A DNA stretch of 34,623 nucleotides. Source: an uncultured Nostoc sp. (GTDB lineage Bacteria > Cyanobacteriota > Cyanobacteriia > Cyanobacteriales > Nostocaceae). Each line of letters begins with the position of its first letter. Within the stretch, counting starts at the first letter, position 1. A model generated the notes under the pieces. That model did not search any database, was not told the origin of the DNA, and worked only from the letters and a program-made list of their open reading frames with translations. Where the stretch lies: the NCBI RefSeq assembly GCF_937863485.1, contig NZ_CALMFY010000229.1, positions 1 through 34,623 of the forward strand, given 5' to 3'. A program made the position numbers and the translations under genes. Shown here in pieces: positions 32,500 through 34,623 of this stretch.

Positions 32500-32575
32500 A
32501 GTTCCGAGTTCAAAGGTCGGAGTTCCGAGTTCAAAGGTTGGAGTTCCGTGTTCAGAGGTCGAAGTTCCGTGTTTA
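32500..32575. repeat. 21-bp tandem repeat, about 3.6 units
   Basis: AGTTCCGAGTTCAAAGGTCG plus G begins at 32500, 32521 and 32542, with a partial unit at 32563. A + frame through it reads (R/W)SSEFKG heptapeptides, but the surrounding ORF has no recognisable protein character. CCAAGGACGCAAAGGACGCA at 32590 is another intergenic repeat. No gene is supported between 32295 and 32858. Confidence 0.85.
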
Positions 32576-32858
32576 TTTTTTTAACGAACCGCCAAGGACG
32601 CAAAGGACGCAAAGAGAAGGAAGAAATGCTTAACTGAACTGTATTGCGCCATAGGTTATAAACCGATTAATAGCTAAAGTCTTCTAAAGAAGACTGAGAA
32701 AAGGTTTGAGTCCACTTGAATGGACTTGCGCTATTAGCTTTGCGATTGATTGCAAGGCAAGATAGGGGGTTAATTGCTAAATGTGTGTGATATATTTCCG
32801 AAATAGACAGAACTGCATTTGTATCTCCCAGTGCGATGTCGTATTTCATTACTAAATT

Positions 32859-33293
32859 ATGGAACCTGTAACACTGACGGCTGTTGCAACAGCGATCGCT
32901 ACTATAGTTTTAACTAAAGCTCTAGAAAAAACTGGCGAAAAGCTTGGTGAAACTGCATTAAATAAAAGTCATGAGTTAATCGAACAGCTACATCATAAAA
33001 ATAAGTTGCCCTTGTTAGCGGATGCGACACAGCAAAATCCACAGCAGCCGTTAGATTATGGCAAAGCAGTGCTGGAGTTGAAAGCAGCAGCAGACACAGA
33101 TACCGAAATTGCTCAATCTGTGCGGGAAGTGGAAGCAGCCGCAAATGCTGATCCCCAAGTAGCGCCGAAAGTCCAGGCGTTAGCAAATGAGCTAAACTCG
33201 CAACCAGCAACCGTCATTAATTCTACAAAGTTAGCTGACTCTATTAGAACCGTCATTCAGGGAAGTACTTTCACTGGCCCTGTTCAATTCTGA
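32859..33293 (+). CDS. N-terminal part of a STAND NTPase, ended by TGA
   Basis: A 144-residue frame, MEPVTLTAVATAIATIVLTK and ALEKTGEKLGETALNKSHEL, followed by an Ala/Gln-rich helical stretch and ADSIRTVIQGSTFTGPVQF. This is the N-terminal helical region that precedes NB-ARC domains in cyanobacterial STAND proteins, often used for effector contact or membrane association. The stop TGA at 33291-33293 is followed in the same frame by the NB-ARC domain without another stop. So either the gene carries one nonsense mutation, or the two parts are separate genes, or the TGA is read through. Confidence 0.75.
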   Translation: MEPVTLTAVATAIATIVLTKALEKTGEKLGETALNKSHELIEQLHHKNKLPLLADATQQNPQQPLDYGKAVLELKAAADTDTEIAQSVREVEAAANADPQVAPKVQALANELNSQPATVINSTKLADSIRTVIQGSTFTGPVQF

Positions 33294-34623
33294 CTGTACT
33301 CGCCTGAAGAGAAACAGGTAAAGTCAAATCTCTCAACTGAAATACCGCAAAATCTGCCCCTGAGTTGGGTGGTGAAGTTTGTTGGACGTGAAGACGAACT
33401 GCAAACCCTTCATCATATGTTGCAGGAAAATAATCAAGTAGCGATCGCAGCGATCGCTGGCATGGGTGGACTGGGTAAAACAGAACTGGCCTTACAATAT
33501 GCAAAGGATTACCGTGAAAACTACAAAGGTGGAATTTGCTGGTTGCTGGCAAAGGCTGGAGATGTGGGCATTCAAATTGTGCAGTTTGCCAGAACGCAGC
33601 TTAACTTAAACCCACCAGAAGATTTGGATGTCCTCACACAAGTGCAATACTGCTTTCGGCATTGGCGTGAGGGCGATGTGCTGCTAGTGTTAGACGATGT
33701 TGGGGAATATCAGCAGGTTAAGCCTTACTTACCCTCGTCATCTTCCCGGTTTAAAGTGTTGATTACCACGCGCCAATACTTAGGAGCATCTATAAAGATA
33801 TTATCTCTAGATGTATTGCAACCAGAAGAAGCGCTGGAGTTATTAAAGTCATTTTTTAAAGAAACACCACAGCGAATTGAGCAAGAATTGGCTGTTGCAA
33901 ATCAGTTGTGTGAGTGGTTGGGATATTTGCCTTTGGGTTTGGAATTAGTCGGGCGATATTTGGCACGAAAACAAGACCTTTCTTTCACAGAAATGTTGCG
34001 GCGGTTGGAGAAAAAGCGGCTAGAACAACCCGCCCTTGTTAAACCAGAAGCCGATATGACCGCACAAGGAGGTGTATTAGCAGCCTTTGAGTTGAGTTGG
34101 CAGGAATTAGAAGACAGCGATAAGCAGCTTGGCTGTTTGCTGAGTTTATTTGCCGCCGCACCTATATCTTGGAAGTTGGTGGAACAATGTTTACTAGAAA
34201 AAGACGAGGAAGAGTTAGAGGAAATTAGAGATGATACCTTGCTGAAACTGCATTTACTTCAGCGTAAAGGTGAGGAAATTTACCAACTGCATCCACTGCT
34301 AAGGGAGTTTTTCCAATATAAGCTTACAGATTTAGAACAGGCAGAAGAATTAAAGCGATCGCTTTGCCAAGTAATCGTAGCAGTTGCCCAATATATTCCT
34401 GACTCGCCCACCCTTGAGCAAATCACTGCTGTTTCTCCCGCCATTCCTCATATAGCTGAAGTAGCGAAGAATCTAATTCAATACGTCAGCAATGATGATT
34501 TATTTTGGCCTTTCATCGGTAACGCTAGATTTTACGATGGCCAAGGTTTATATAACCAAGCTTTACCCTGGTATAAACAATGTCTAGAAATCACTAAAAA
34601 ACGCTTGGGAGAAGAACATCCAT
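33294..34623 (+). CDS. NB-ARC (STAND) NTPase with TPRs, partial; same frame as the preceding ORF
   Basis: Signal-transducing ATPase of the NB-ARC/NLR type, a class that includes immune and regulatory proteins. Open from 33294 to the window end. FVGREDELQTL starts the domain, followed by GMGGLGKTELA (P-loop), VLLVLDDV (Walker B), FKVLITTRQ (sensor region), LPLGLELVGRYLA (the GLPLA-type motif) and a winged-helix-like region (QLGCLLSLFAAAPISWKL, HPLLREFF). The first TPR follows (GLYNQALPWYKQCLEITKKR). GTG at 33369 or 33372 could act as an independent start; the first ATG (33417) would cut off FVGRE. No effector domain is visible here. Confidence 0.85.
   Translation, partial: MYSPEEKQVKSNLSTEIPQNLPLSWVVKFVGREDELQTLHHMLQENNQVAIAAIAGMGGLGKTELALQYAKDYRENYKGGICWLLAKAGDVGIQIVQFARTQLNLNPPEDLDVLTQVQYCFRHWREGDVLLVLDDVGEYQQVKPYLPSSSSRFKVLITTRQYLGASIKILSLDVLQPEEALELLKSFFKETPQRIEQELAVANQLCEWLGYLPLGLELVGRYLARKQDLSFTEMLRRLEKKRLEQPALVKPEADMTAQGGVLAAFELSWQELEDSDKQLGCLLSLFAAAPISWKLVEQCLLEKDEEELEEIRDDTLLKLHLLQRKGEEIYQLHPLLREFFQYKLTDLEQAEELKRSLCQVIVAVAQYIPDSPTLEQITAVSPAIPHIAEVAKNLIQYVSNDDLFWPFIGNARFYDGQGLYNQALPWYKQCLEITKKRLGEEHP

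Noticed and set aside
32338..32637. Plus-strand 99-codon frame with SSEFKG repeats
   Set aside because: Most of it is a 21-bp tandem repeat and a common GGACGCAAAG repeat; no ribosome binding site or domain.

Overview
The window comes from a cyanobacterium, most likely a filamentous Nostocales (Nostoc/Anabaena-like) chromosome. The evidence is the frequent HIP1 octamer GCGATCGC, a photosystem I PsaK gene, a four-ACT-domain aspartokinase, a remnant of a heme oxygenase-hemN gene pair, Uma2, NB-ARC/TPR and kinase/TPR proteins, and very many short dispersed palindromes and tandem repeats between (and inside) genes. Most genes are on the + strand. The exceptions are an SGNH esterase, psaK, a PD-(D/E)XK nuclease and a DUF433-like fragment.

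Layout. 1-158 is the 3' end of a TPR protein. 579-2672 is a secreted GH32 fructosidase. 2673-3466 is repeat-rich and holds a DUF433-like fragment, followed by a Uma2 nuclease (3467-4036) and lysC (4159-6042). A 21-bp tandem array and several hairpins precede a kinase/TPR membrane protein (6647-8695). A decayed transposase, an SGNH/GDSL esterase (minus) and an amidase follow. The centre of interest is 12191-14835: a microviridin-type graspetide cluster made of a precursor with three tandem cores and two ATP-grasp ligases (MdnB/MvdC-like, then MdnC/MvdD-like). Next come a small unknown gene, a heme oxygenase cut off at its GGQ motif by an inverted-repeat element, and hemN.

The second half carries a GlsB/YeaQ-type membrane protein, a manganese catalase, psaK (minus), a GT4 glycosyltransferase with a repeat tail, an RqcH/NFACT protein, an XPB-like helicase overlapping its DUF790/Bax1 nuclease partner, an EEP phosphodiesterase one base upstream of a cardiolipin synthase, a MGME1-like nuclease (minus), and a STAND NTPase (NB-ARC plus TPR) split by one in-frame TGA and running off the window end.

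Genes that plausibly act together are the graspetide trio, XPB with Bax1, EEP with Cls, and formerly ho with hemN. The graspetide cluster is the best specialised system here. The family is known, but this precursor encodes three non-identical cores with different predicted specificity residues, one of which lacks the serine used for the second ester ring. A second theme is repeat DNA absorbed in frame into genes: lysC, the heme oxygenase tail, the MdnB-like ligase, the XPB helicase, the glycosyltransferase tail and the 64-residue unknown. All calls come from reading the sequence and remembered family features; no searches were run.
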